From positions 1-64,000 of the forward strand of contig NZ_JAATJB010000014.1 in assembly GCF_011927635.1 (NCBI RefSeq): DNA of 64,000 nucleotides, written 5' to 3'. Position numbers and translations under genes: made by a program. Shown piece by piece: positions 52,201-60,808 of this stretch (position 1 is the stretch's first letter; every line of letters begins with the position of its first letter). A model generated the notes under the pieces. It was given only the letters and a program-made list of their open reading frames with translations, made no database searches and was not told the DNA's origin. The DNA comes from Sphingomonas trueperi (lineage in GTDB: Bacteria; Pseudomonadota; Alphaproteobacteria; Sphingomonadales; Sphingomonadaceae).

Positions 52201-53245
52201 CCATATCGGCCATTTCCCGACGCTGGCCGGCATGCGCCCGCCGCGCATCGCCCGCGTCATCGCCTGGATGATCGTGATCGCCATCGCGCTGCTCGGCGTC
52301 ACCATGGTCTATGTGCCCTGGGTGCAGACCGCGGCGGGGCGGGGACAGGTGGTCGCGCTCGATCCGCACGATCGCGTCCAGTCCGTCACCGCGCTGGTGC
52401 CCGGCCGGGTCGAGCGATGGTTCGTCACCGACGGCCAGGCGGTGAAGAAGGGCGACCCGATCGCCAAGATTTCCGATAACGATCCCGAGCTGCTCGCGCG
52501 CCTCGCCGCCGAGCGCGATCAGGTCCATGCCGAGATCGCCTCGCTCGAAAGCGCCCGTGCCGTCGCCTCGATCGACGTCAACCGCGCCCGCACGCTGTTC
52601 AACGAAGGGCTGGCGGCGCGGCGCGACTATGAACAGGCGCAGATCCGCGTCGCCGATCAGGGCGCCAAGCTCGCGGAATCGCGGGCCAAGCTCAACCGGA
52701 TCGAAGTCTCGCTCAACCGCCAGGCGGTGCAGATCGTCCGTGCACCGCGCGACGGTCGTATCCAGACGCTGAACGCCGCCGCCGGCGCGACGCTGGTCAG
52801 CGCCGGCACCGAGCTGGCGACGCTCGCGCCCGAAGGCGGCACCGAGCGCGTGGTCGAGCTGATGGTCGACGGGCGCGACATCGCGCTGGTCCGCCCCGGC
52901 CGCCGCGTGCGGCTGGAGTTCGAAGGCTGGCCCGCGATCCAGCTGAGCGGCTGGCCGTCCATGGCCTGGGGGCTGTTCGACGGGCGGGTGCGCTCGGTCG
53001 ATCCCTCGGCGATGCCCGACGGGCTGTTCCGCGTGCTGATCGAGCCGATGCCCGGCACGCTCGCCTGGCCGGGCGACCGCTTCGTCCGCCTCGGCGCCAA
53101 GGTGCGCGGCTGGGTGCAGGGCGAGACGGTGCCGGTCGGCTATGAACTCTGGCGCCAGCTCAACGACTTCCCGCTCGAATTCGGCACCGCCGCCAACAAG
53201 GCGGAGGAAAAGAGCATGGACGTCTACAAGAAGAAAAAGAAATGA
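52184..53245 (+). CDS. HlyD-type adaptor of the ABC-HlyD-TolC exporter
   Basis: This is a 353-residue membrane-fusion protein starting at 52184, overlapping the ABC gene by 17 bp. One span at about residues 25-46 (VIAWMIVIAIALLGVTMVYV) is followed by the lipoyl half VPGRVERWFVTDGQAVKKGD, a coiled-coil hairpin, the second half IVRAPRDGRIQTLNAAAGA and a beta-barrel. The C-terminus is an odd run of lysines (DVYKKKKK). It would link the inner-membrane ABC protein to the TolC channel encoded next. Confidence 0.9.
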   Translation: MPFRPDHIGHFPTLAGMRPPRIARVIAWMIVIAIALLGVTMVYVPWVQTAAGRGQVVALDPHDRVQSVTALVPGRVERWFVTDGQAVKKGDPIAKISDNDPELLARLAAERDQVHAEIASLESARAVASIDVNRARTLFNEGLAARRDYEQAQIRVADQGAKLAESRAKLNRIEVSLNRQAVQIVRAPRDGRIQTLNAAAGATLVSAGTELATLAPEGGTERVVELMVDGRDIALVRPGRRVRLEFEGWPAIQLSGWPSMAWGLFDGRVRSVDPSAMPDGLFRVLIEPMPGTLAWPGDRFVRLGAKVRGWVQGETVPVGYELWRQLNDFPLEFGTAANKAEEKSMDVYKKKKK

Positions 53246-54627
53246 TCCGGCTGCTGCTCTCCCTCGGTGCCTTGGCGTTCGCGGTGCCCGCTGCCGCACA
53301 GGGGCCGCTGACTCTGGACCAGGTGCTGCGCTCCTCGGCGCAGAACGCGCCGCAGATCATCGAGGCGCTGGCCAAGCAGCGTCAGGCCGAGGGCAAGGCG
53401 CTGAGCGCCGAGGGCGCGTTCGACGTGGTGTTCGACGTCGACGCCCAGACGCGCCCCTTCGGCTATTATGACGGCTCGGTGGCCGAGGCGAAGGCCAGCC
53501 GCGCCTTGGACAACAACGGCGGCGGGCTCTACGCTGGGTACCGCGTCTCGCGTGGGCGTTTCCCGGTCTATGAGGACAAGGCCTACACCAACCAGCTCGG
53601 CGAGTTCAAAGTCGGGGCAGTCTTCTCGCTGCTGCGCGACCGGGTGACCGACGAGCGGCGCACCAAGCTGCGGCTCGCCGACCAGGATGTCGACGTCGCC
53701 CGGCTGGAGCGCGAGATGGTGGCGATCGGGGTGCAGCGCCGCGCCATGGGCGCCTATCAGGCCTGGGCGATCGCGGGGCTGCGCCTCAAGGCCTATCGCG
53801 ACCTGCTGGCGCTGTCCGAAAAGCGGCGCTCGCAGCTGGCGCGACAGGTGCAGCTGGGCGCGCGTTCGCAGATCCTGATCACCGAGAACGACCAGAATCT
53901 CGCCCGCAGGCGATCGCTGGTGGCGCAGGCCGAGCAGAAGCTGGCGGAAACCGCCAACGCGCTGTCCTTCTTCTGGCGCGACGCCAATGGCGTGCCCCTG
54001 GTCCCGGCGACCGAGCAGCTGCCCGACGCGCTGCCCGAACTGGCGATCGCGCCCCGCAAGGCCGGCCCGATCCTCCGGCCCGACCTGAAGACGGTGCTGG
54101 TGCGCATCGACCAGTCGCTGGCGCGGCTCAATCTGGCCGAGAACGACCTGAAACCGCGGCTCGACGCGCGCGCGGAACTGGGCAAGGATGTCGGCGCAAT
54201 CGGGCTTGGCGGCCCGTCGCGCACCCCGGCCGAGGCAATCGTCGGCGTCAAATTCTCGGTGCCGCTCGAACGGCGCAGCGCCCGCGGCCGCATCGCCGAG
54301 GCCAAGGCGGAGATCGACGGCCTGCGCACCCGCCACCGAATGCTGGAGGAGCAGATCGCGATCGAAGTGAAGGGCATCGCGATCAACATCGAGGGGGCCG
54401 ACAAGGTCGCCGACCTCGCGTCGCAGGAAGCCGACCTGGCGGGCAAGATGGCGTCGGCCGAGCAGCGCCGCTTCGATATGGGCGCCAGCGACTTCTTCCT
54501 GATCAACCAGCGCGAGGAAAGCGCGACCGACGCGCGGTTGCGCGCGCTGGATGCACGCTACCAGGCGCTGGTGGCGCGTGCCGACCTGGCCGCGGCTACC
54601 GCGGACCGCAGCGTGCTGGGGCTATGA
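53242..54627 (+). CDS. TolC-family outer-membrane channel
   Basis: This is a 461-residue outer-membrane efflux protein with signal peptide (MIRLLLSLGALAFAVPAAAQ). Two long OEP coiled-coil repeats are seen (about residues 25-215 and 270-455); the second begins around the loop RPDLKTVLVRIDQSL. It overlaps the adaptor gene by four bases. The set of ABC protein, HlyD and TolC resembles a type I secretion system, but no substrate with repeats or a leader peptide is nearby. The 3' end is touched by the decayed transposase on the other strand. Confidence 0.9.
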   Translation: MIRLLLSLGALAFAVPAAAQGPLTLDQVLRSSAQNAPQIIEALAKQRQAEGKALSAEGAFDVVFDVDAQTRPFGYYDGSVAEAKASRALDNNGGGLYAGYRVSRGRFPVYEDKAYTNQLGEFKVGAVFSLLRDRVTDERRTKLRLADQDVDVARLEREMVAIGVQRRAMGAYQAWAIAGLRLKAYRDLLALSEKRRSQLARQVQLGARSQILITENDQNLARRRSLVAQAEQKLAETANALSFFWRDANGVPLVPATEQLPDALPELAIAPRKAGPILRPDLKTVLVRIDQSLARLNLAENDLKPRLDARAELGKDVGAIGLGGPSRTPAEAIVGVKFSVPLERRSARGRIAEAKAEIDGLRTRHRMLEEQIAIEVKGIAINIEGADKVADLASQEADLAGKMASAEQRRFDMGASDFFLINQREESATDARLRALDARYQALVARADLAAATADRSVLGL

Positions 54628-55224
54628 TCCACCGCGCGCCTCCATTCGATAACCGATCAAGATAGGAGATTTCCGCGAAGCGTCTGCAATGTCGCGTGCT
54701 GCGAGGGCGGCACGGAACCAGTCGGCGTCATAGCCCCGATCGGCCAACAGCGCTTTCACCCTGGACAAGGCATCGATCATCAGCGCCGCGCCCTTATAGT
54801 CGCTCATCTGCCCTTCGCTGAGCAGCATGACCAGTGGCGGCCCTTGCCATCGCAGACGGCGCGAAGCTTGGAGTTCAGGCCGGTCGGGGAACAGCCCCTT
54901 TTTGAGCAGACTGGCTGCCGTCCGGTGCGCCTTGAGATGGATGGCGTCGATCATCAACTGATCCGGCTTGCCACCCTCGGCCGACAGTGCCCCGAAAATC
55001 CTGTTGAACACGCCCATACGGCTCCAGCGGATGAACCGGTTGTAGATCGTCTTCGGCGGCCCGTACTCAGCAGGCGCATTGCGCCACCGCAGACCATTGC
55101 GGATCACGAAGATGATCCCGCTGATAATCCGGCGGTCATCGACCCGGGGCATCCCGTGCGACAGCGGGAAATGTGGCTCGATCCGGCGCATCTGCGCCTC
55201 CGACAGCCAAATCAAATCACTCAT
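54622..55224 (-). pseudogene. Decayed IS5-family (IS427-like) transposase
   Basis: Starting at 55224 (MSDLIWLSEAQMRRIEPHFP) the frame encodes the N-terminal DUF4096 domain and part of the DDE domain. The first Asp is in LMIDAIHLKAHRTA and the second in LLADRGYDADWFR. The region between about 54850 and 54890 is shifted: the expected LNSKLRAVCDGKGR lies in another frame, pointing to small indels. The last third, with the catalytic Glu (usually near KIENMFGKLKDW), is gone, replaced by a short tail that reaches the TolC stop. The element is therefore dead. Confidence 0.85.
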
Positions 55225-55305
55225 GGCAGCGCCTCCTCGCGCCGCCCAGTGAATCAATCGATCAGGCCGTTCGCAAGCAATTTAATAGGTCCTGAGCCTA
55301 GGTCG
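54630..55305 (-). mobile_element. Truncated IS5-family insertion sequence
   Basis: The remnant carries the transposase fragment and one terminal region at about 55255-55305, where the sequence next to the gene (cagtgaatcaatcgatcagg and the following bases) resembles the left end of IS427-group elements, closing near CCTGAGC followed by CTAG. The opposite end is missing, having been deleted at the TolC border. Boundaries are approximate. Confidence 0.6.
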
Positions 55306-55374
55306 ATGACGTACCTGGGTTTGGAACAATCGAGTGGGAATGATCACGCGTCCGGCATGGTCTGGCAGCGGCAA

Positions 55375-55783
55375 GCACGTAATCTGGATGGCACGATTGA
55401 TGGCATGCGAACTGCCGAGAAGGTAGAGCGAGCTGACCAACGCAGAGTGGAGCGAGATCAACTTCAGCGAGGTGCTCTGGACCATCCCCGAGGAGCATAT
55501 GAAGCGGCGAAACTCACGCCTTGGTGTCCCTGTCGCGGCAGGCGCTGATATCTTCATCGCTGAAAATCTTTGCTGGCGGATCGGAGTGCGTCCTCTTGTC
55601 GCGGTACGATTTGGACCTGCCGATGAGCAGCCCGGAGCGCAGCCATGTGCTGACGCTGACCTTTCGACGCAGAAGAAAGGCAAACCACTGGCCAAGCCCA
55701 GCCCGCATGATCTGCGGCGCACTGCGAGCACGCTCTTGCATGAAGCGGGGCACGACACCGACTATTTGTTGATAAATCATTGA
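55375..55783 (+). pseudogene. Decayed tyrosine recombinase (P4-type integrase)
   Basis: Pieces of an integrase catalytic domain occur in order but in different frames: the LTNAEWSEINFSEVLWTIP block around 55430-55490, MKRRNSRL at about 55500, a SLSRQAL block in another frame near 55525, and PHDLRRTASTLLHEAGHDTD in the first frame at about 55705-55765. The box with the H-x-x-R (HDLRR) survives, but several frameshifts and a missing C-terminal Tyr make it non-functional. With the IS remnant it marks an old integration point beside the following operon. Confidence 0.75.
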
Positions 55784-56082
55784 AGCTTCCTACTTCATTA
55801 CTGAACCCGGCGAGTTACGTTGACAATACCAACGGCGTATGGCAAATTTATAAAGACTCGGTGATATTGTGCAAAGTCGCGTTCGGTCGCCTCACAATAA
55901 ACAATCGCTTGCGTACACGAACCTTGCGTTTGCGGGTGTAGCGCACTTCCTAATCTAAGAAATCAGTCGTCATAAGGCGACGGAGGTTTTTTTGTGCGAC
56001 CATCTAACGAGGTGAATGATTGCACGGGGAGGGGCGCCGCGGCGACGGCTACCCAGCAGGTGCTGCCTTGATTCTTCCGAAT
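55784..56082. other. AT-rich promoter region of the paralogue operon
   Basis: This 299-base gap is much richer in A/T than the rest of the window. TTGACA at 55820-55825 with AT-rich sequence 17-29 bases later (CAAATTTATAAA) is a candidate promoter. GGAGG at 55982-55986, seven T, then a GTG at 55994 opens a 25-codon frame ending TGA at 56071, just before the ATG at 56083; it could be a leader peptide coupling translation. GTCG/CGAC arms before the T-run could also form a small terminator-like hairpin. Confidence 0.4.
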
Positions 56083-57165
56083 ATGCGATCGGTCGATTGG
56101 CGCGGCGATCTGCGGTTCGACGTGATCGTGCGCAGTGTCGGCAGCGCTTCGCCAAACATTGCAGCTGCCATCGCCGCGGGCCTCGGTTTACCTGTCGAAG
56201 CGGTTGTTGCGTCGATCTATCGTGCCCCGTCGCCGCTTGCGCGCGCACTTCCTCGATCTGCTGCCGACGCAATGTGCGCGCTGCTTTGCGAGTTGGGCCT
56301 CGTCGTCGATGTCGACGTTTCCCCCACCGCGTTGGAACCCGCCGTCACGCTCGATGTCGCAGCCGAGATTGCCGATCCCGCGCTTACCGAGGCAGCCGGA
56401 CTGGCAATCGCCGACTTTCTTGGCGTGTCTGTCGATGAAGCGATGGAATTGCTGATGACGCCGCCGGGCATCGTGCTGGGCAATGTCAGTCCCGTCACCG
56501 TCGCAGCGTTCGAGGCGCGGCTTCCGCAGGGTGCGCTGGAGCTGACCACTGCCGATCCGCTGACATCGCGATATGCGTTGTTCGCGGGCGACTTGCCGCC
56601 CAGCGAACGCGCGGCTGTCGCGTCGATGCTGCCCGGAGTCGTCCTTGCCGACGATACCAGCCTGGTGGTGATGGACCTGAGCCATGGCGATGCCGACCGG
56701 ATCTGGCGGCGACTGGCCCGGAATCCAGGCGTACGGGTCTTCAATCAGGCGTTCCTGCGGTACGACGTGCAACTCGATGCCGCGGACAGCGACGATCCCG
56801 GTGTCGCCGCAGCGCTCGAGGAACTCGCCGGGATCCCGCTAGACGATTGCGATTCCGTGTTGGCCTTGGCCCCGGTCACCATCGAGAATGGCGTCCGCCA
56901 TGCCGATGTCGAAACGCGTCTCAAGGCCTATGCCGCGCGGGGCATATCCGTCACGGCACGGCTGGCGAGCTTCGTCGAGCATGTACTCGTCGTCGAATCG
57001 GCCCCGCCGCCGGCCCTGGCGCTCGTCGGCGCGTCGGGCACCGCGGTACTGCCGCTCCAATTGCCACCGCTCAGTCTGCCACGTGCCCGGTTGCTGCGCG
57101 CGCGGCTGGAACAGGCCGGCGCCGACGTGCTCCAGTACGATGCGCCGCCGGCGCGCGCCGCATGA
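56083..57165 (+). CDS. Unknown protein with four repeat-like modules, first gene of the paralogue operon
   Basis: This is a 360-residue acidic, alanine/valine-rich protein without signal peptide or membrane spans. I start at the ATG at 56083 (MRSVDWRGDLRFDVIVRSVG); a TTG at 56020 is in frame. It appears built of about four similar alpha/beta units of 70-90 residues, each with a strand (RFDVIVRSVG; TLDVAAEIAD; RYALFAGDLP; VLALAPVTIE) and a helix-strand end (LVVDVDV, LELTTAD, YDVQLDAAD, HVLVVES). The first unit looks distantly like an L7/L12 C-terminal-type fold. No enzyme motif is visible. It overlaps the next gene by four bases. Confidence 0.7.
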   Translation: MRSVDWRGDLRFDVIVRSVGSASPNIAAAIAAGLGLPVEAVVASIYRAPSPLARALPRSAADAMCALLCELGLVVDVDVSPTALEPAVTLDVAAEIADPALTEAAGLAIADFLGVSVDEAMELLMTPPGIVLGNVSPVTVAAFEARLPQGALELTTADPLTSRYALFAGDLPPSERAAVASMLPGVVLADDTSLVVMDLSHGDADRIWRRLARNPGVRVFNQAFLRYDVQLDAADSDDPGVAAALEELAGIPLDDCDSVLALAPVTIENGVRHADVETRLKAYAARGISVTARLASFVEHVLVVESAPPPALALVGASGTAVLPLQLPPLSLPRARLLRARLEQAGADVLQYDAPPARAA

Positions 57166-57752
57166 TTCCCATGCCCGCCTCGACACGGATCGGCGCGCAT
57201 CAGGTCCATATCGGCATCGCTGAAGCGGGCAAGATGCTGGCGATCAAAGGCCGGCATAAGGAAGCGCTGGAACGCTACCGGGAAGCGCTGCGGCTGGCGC
57301 AATCGGCGCAGGCGCCCGACGTCTTTGGTCGGCATTATCTGCAATGCGTACTTGAAAGCCTTGAGAAACTCGGCGACTTTGTGCGTGTCGTCGATCTCGC
57401 GACTCAGGCCGCCGATGCGGTGGGGCAGCGGGACACGCCGTTTCATCGCCGCGACCGGGCCTCCTTGCTGGAGCGTGCCGCGGTGGCGCGCCTGCGGCTC
57501 GACGAGCGCGATGCCGCGCGAGACGGATTTGCCGAAGCGTTGGCGCTGGCCGGGCGCGAGGGGCAGCCGCTGTCGGCGATGCTGCTCGACTGGATAAATC
57601 GAGGGTTGCAAATCACCCCGGTCCGCATCGCCGAGGCGCAGCGCAAGCATGGCTATTGGGCGGTGCGCGCCGAAACGGTCGATCCCGTCCGCGCGAGCCG
57701 CGCGCTAACGATTCCCGATTCCGGAAGCGAGGAGCCTCTCCGTGGCCGATAA
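57162..57752 (+). CDS. TPR-like helical repeat protein
   Basis: This is a 196-residue protein, predicted all-helical. GRHKEALERYREALRLAQSA (about residues 28-47) is a typical tetratricopeptide unit, and at least two degenerate units follow (LESLEKLGDFVRVVDLATQA; RLRLDERDAARDGFAEALAL). TPR proteins usually act as assembly scaffolds. It starts at 57162 with ATGA coupling to the first gene and overlaps the following GTG start by 11 bp. It probably helps assemble or regulate the products of this operon. Confidence 0.72.
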   Translation: MIPMPASTRIGAHQVHIGIAEAGKMLAIKGRHKEALERYREALRLAQSAQAPDVFGRHYLQCVLESLEKLGDFVRVVDLATQAADAVGQRDTPFHRRDRASLLERAAVARLRLDERDAARDGFAEALALAGREGQPLSAMLLDWINRGLQITPVRIAEAQRKHGYWAVRAETVDPVRASRALTIPDSGSEEPLRGR

Positions 57753-59550
57753 GAATCCTATCGAAACCATGACGCCGGGGCAGGTGCTGACCGACGCCAG
57801 CGTGTCCGAATTCATCAAGGCGATGGGACTGAGCATCGCCGAAGCACAAAAAGCGCTCGACCTGAATTCCATCGCGCAGATGGAAGAATATGCCAAGCCG
57901 CGGCCGGGCCTCGGCAATCCAGGCGGTAAATCGCTGATGCAACTCGGGCTCTCGCCGCCATTTTACCATTACCAGCATGCAGACCTGACGGTGTCGTTGC
58001 AGCTGACGATGAAGATCGGGGATAGCGAGGCGCTGGGCGTCAACGTGACGGGAGAGATTGGCAACAAGGGGAGCGGAGCGGGTGGGGCGGCCAGTGCGCG
58101 CACGGCGCAGATCACGATGAAGAGTCTGCCTGCCAGCATTACTGTCGATGGCACCAAGCTCGACGCGGCGGGCCCTGACATCGACACCGCCGCGCAGGCT
58201 CTGGCAGACAAGCTGCGCGCGCCTGCCGGCAAGTTCGAGCAGGCGTTCGTCTCCAGCAAGGATAGCAAGGTCAAGGCAGAGCTCGATCCCGCGTCCGCGA
58301 AGAACCCGTTGCTGGCGGAAAATGCGGTCGTCTTCCTGCCCACCGCTGCATCGAGCACGGGCATCATCCGGATCACCAACACGCCCGCGGCCAAGGAAAC
58401 GTTCCAGCTTGCGCCGAGCGTCTCGACCGAGGTCACTCCCGAATCGAGCCGCCTGCTCTATGCACGCAAGGTCGCGAAGCAGATCGACGATCTCGCGGAC
58501 TTCAAGGCGCGGCTTGCGTTCGATCCCAACCCGAACGGCACGATCGATTCACAGAGCGATTTCCAGCCCTTCATCTTTGCGCTGTTCGATACGGACAAGG
58601 ACGTCATCAAGAACGATGCCGCCATTGCGCTGCGCGACGGCGCAAGGATCATCAAGGAAAGCGGGCAATCGGTCGATGTCGTGGGCTATGCCGATACCCA
58701 GGGCAAGAACGATCACAATCTCGATCTGGCCAAGCGCCGCGCCACCAACGTCGCCGAATTCCTGAAGAAGAACGGCGTCGGTGCCGACAAGATCAAGTCG
58801 GTGAAGCACTTCGGCGAGGAGCCTTGGAGCAAGACCCCGAATCCAGACAATAACCAGCATTTTCGTCGCGCCGAGGTGCATTTCGACGGCAACAAGGATC
58901 TGCTGATCATCGTCGAAAACCAGGGCTCGGTGCAGCTGCAGGCGACGCCCACCCCCGATAAGACCGGCGGGGGCGACGGCAATGGCTTCATCATTGTCAA
59001 GAAGTTCGACGCAGCGCCGGTCGACGGCAAGAAGGTGTTGCTGGGCGATGCCAAAACGCCGGTCGACATCAAGGGCGATGCGGTCAACACGGCGGACGAC
59101 AAGTTCGCCGCCGACACGCCGGAAGCCAGTGCGTTCAACCTTGCCAAATCGATCAACGACAGCAGCGCGACGCATGGCACACGCGCAACGCGAAAGGGAT
59201 CGGTCGTCCTGCTCGCCAGCGTCAACGACGCCGTGACCATCGATCTGGTGACCCTCTCGACCGACTCGATCAAGCTGGCCGCCGATGGCGGCGCGACGAT
59301 CTCCAAGCCGCTGAGCGACATCGCGACGGGCAAGCCGGCCGCGGACGGATCGGGGAGCGGCAAGATCACGTTCGCGGTCGGGGCGACGGTCGACTACCGC
59401 ACGAGCCGCCAGTTCGAACAATCGGCCAACGGCAACAGTTCGATCAGCGCGCGGCTGGTCGCTATCCCTGCCCCCGTCGAATTTCTGCAGGAGATCAAGA
59501 AATTCCTGGCACCTGAAACACCTGCTCCGGCACCGGCACCGGCGCCATGA
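57742..59550 (+). CDS. Module-family paralogue 1 with an inserted OmpA domain
   Basis: This is a 602-residue protein starting at GTG. Residues 10-95 match the N-terminal half of the operon's shared module (SVSEFIKAMGLSIAEAQKAL; LMQLGLSPPFYHYQHADLTV). An insertion of about 430 residues follows, then the C-terminal half (about 545-590: RTSRQFEQSANGNSSISARL then VAIPAPVEFLQEIKKFL). The insertion holds an OmpA-type peptidoglycan-binding domain at about 274-385 (FDTDKDVIKND; SVDVVGYADTQGKNDHNLDL with AKRRA after it) and a second uncharacterised part. It ends in a Pro-Ala tail. There is no signal peptide, which is odd for an OmpA-domain protein. Confidence 0.75.
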   Translation: MADKNPIETMTPGQVLTDASVSEFIKAMGLSIAEAQKALDLNSIAQMEEYAKPRPGLGNPGGKSLMQLGLSPPFYHYQHADLTVSLQLTMKIGDSEALGVNVTGEIGNKGSGAGGAASARTAQITMKSLPASITVDGTKLDAAGPDIDTAAQALADKLRAPAGKFEQAFVSSKDSKVKAELDPASAKNPLLAENAVVFLPTAASSTGIIRITNTPAAKETFQLAPSVSTEVTPESSRLLYARKVAKQIDDLADFKARLAFDPNPNGTIDSQSDFQPFIFALFDTDKDVIKNDAAIALRDGARIIKESGQSVDVVGYADTQGKNDHNLDLAKRRATNVAEFLKKNGVGADKIKSVKHFGEEPWSKTPNPDNNQHFRRAEVHFDGNKDLLIIVENQGSVQLQATPTPDKTGGGDGNGFIIVKKFDAAPVDGKKVLLGDAKTPVDIKGDAVNTADDKFAADTPEASAFNLAKSINDSSATHGTRATRKGSVVLLASVNDAVTIDLVTLSTDSIKLAADGGATISKPLSDIATGKPAADGSGSGKITFAVGATVDYRTSRQFEQSANGNSSISARLVAIPAPVEFLQEIKKFLAPETPAPAPAPAP

Positions 59551-60026
59551 GCGTCGTCCCTTCCGTCACGCGCGAACTGGTTTCCGCGCCCCTGCCGCAG
59601 ATCATCGAACGGCTGGGTATCGCCGTGGCCGATGCCCAGCATGCACTCGACGAAAACAGCGTCAAGACAGCGGCCGCGCTGGCCACCAGCCAGGTCGAGA
59701 TCGGCGGGGATAACTACAATCTCCTCGCGCTCGGCTTCTCCCCGGCCTTTTATGCATTCACCGAGGCGACGGTCGAAGCGAAGCTGAGCTTTTCCATGAC
59801 CGAAACAACCGAGCTGGGGGTCACGGCCGGGGCACGGGTCGGCGTCAATGCCGGCATCGTCATGGTCGCGGCTTCGGTCAGCGTCTCGTACGCCAGAAAA
59901 TTTTCCGTCACCGCGGAAGGAACGAGCTCGATCGCCGCGCGCCTCGTCTCGCTGCCTGTCCCGGGCGAACTTGAAAAGGTTCTGCGCAAGTTGAGCGAGC
60001 GCCCGCCCGTCCCTGTCACTCCGTAA
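59547..60026 (+). CDS. Module-family paralogue 2 (minimal form)
   Basis: This is a 159-residue protein, the shortest version of the shared module. It has the N-terminal helix LPQIIERLGIAVADAQHALD, the centre NLLALGFSPAFYAFTEATVE followed by a beta strand, a small-residue loop rich in Gly/Ala/Val, and the tail KFSVTAEGTSSIAARLVSLP with VPGELEKVLRKL. It overlaps the preceding gene by four bases (ATGA) and has no signal peptide. Architecture resembles DUF2589-type proteins, whose function is unknown; this relation is by eye only. Confidence 0.75.
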   Translation: MSVVPSVTRELVSAPLPQIIERLGIAVADAQHALDENSVKTAAALATSQVEIGGDNYNLLALGFSPAFYAFTEATVEAKLSFSMTETTELGVTAGARVGVNAGIVMVAASVSVSYARKFSVTAEGTSSIAARLVSLPVPGELEKVLRKLSERPPVPVTP

Positions 60027-60044
60027 CGCAAAGGAGACTGCAAC

Positions 60045-60797
60045 ATGGCAATCGGCCAGGAATTGCTGAACGTCCCGATGGGCGACATGATTCGCCAGAT
60101 GGCGTTCGCCATTGCGGAGGGCCAGGTTCAGCTCGACGCAAGCTCGATCGAAGTCGCCGAGATGATGGGCGGCCTCAAGGTGGTTCAGGACGAGAACGGC
60201 AAGCAGTCGTTCGACGACAGCCGGATCTTCTTCGGCTACGAGCTGATGACGGTGAAGGAGGCGCAAGCCTATATCGCCGCGGACGAAGCGATGACCGGCG
60301 GTGACAAGACGGCGCTGAACGAGCTGGTCTCCGCCCAGACGCCGACGACCGGCACCCCGGAGGAAAAGGCCGCAGCGCTGATCCGGGTGCCGACGCGGCT
60401 GTCGATGCTCGAACTGGGCTTCTCGCCCACCTTCTATCAGTTCGTCGACACGATCATCGAGGTGAAGATCGCGATCAAGATTACCCGCGAATACCAGTCG
60501 ACCAGGTCGCAATCGTCCAAGGATACGCGCACCCGCAATTTCAGTTCGGGAGGGGGGGTCTTCCGGGCGATTTTCGGCGGCGACAGCTCGAACGGCAGCC
60601 GGGTTGCGACCAGTCAGGTCGACGCCACCTATTCGAGCAAATACAGCTATTCGGCAGAGGGATCGAGCCTTTTGCGGACTAAGCTGGTGCCGTTGCCTCC
60701 GCCGGCTATCCTTGAGGAACGCATCCGCCGCACCCTCGACGAAGATATCGAGCGCCGTCGCAAGAAGCTCGATCTCCAGCTCAATCCGCCGAAATAG
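60045..60797 (+). CDS. Module-family paralogue 3 with long linker
   Basis: This is a 250-residue protein behind a good ribosome site (AAGGAGA, 60030-60036). The module motifs are LNVPMGDMIRQMAFAIAEGQ, SMLELGFSPTFYQFVDTIIE with VKIAIKI after it, and YSYSAEGSSLLRTKLVPLPP with a charged C-terminal helix (ILEERIRRTLDEDIERRRKK). Between the first two lies an extra segment of about 75 residues (MTVKEAQAYIAADEAMTGGD). A serine/arginine-rich loop with GGG (SSGGGVFRAIFGG) sits between strand and tail. No signal peptide or membrane span is seen. Confidence 0.75.
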   Translation: MAIGQELLNVPMGDMIRQMAFAIAEGQVQLDASSIEVAEMMGGLKVVQDENGKQSFDDSRIFFGYELMTVKEAQAYIAADEAMTGGDKTALNELVSAQTPTTGTPEEKAAALIRVPTRLSMLELGFSPTFYQFVDTIIEVKIAIKITREYQSTRSQSSKDTRTRNFSSGGGVFRAIFGGDSSNGSRVATSQVDATYSSKYSYSAEGSSLLRTKLVPLPPPAILEERIRRTLDEDIERRRKKLDLQLNPPK

Positions 60798-60808
60798 GGA
60801 GCGTCGCA

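Noticed and set aside
50509-54627. Complete, active type I secretion system
   Set aside because: The ABC ATPase motifs are lost and no RTX or leader-peptide substrate is encoded nearby.
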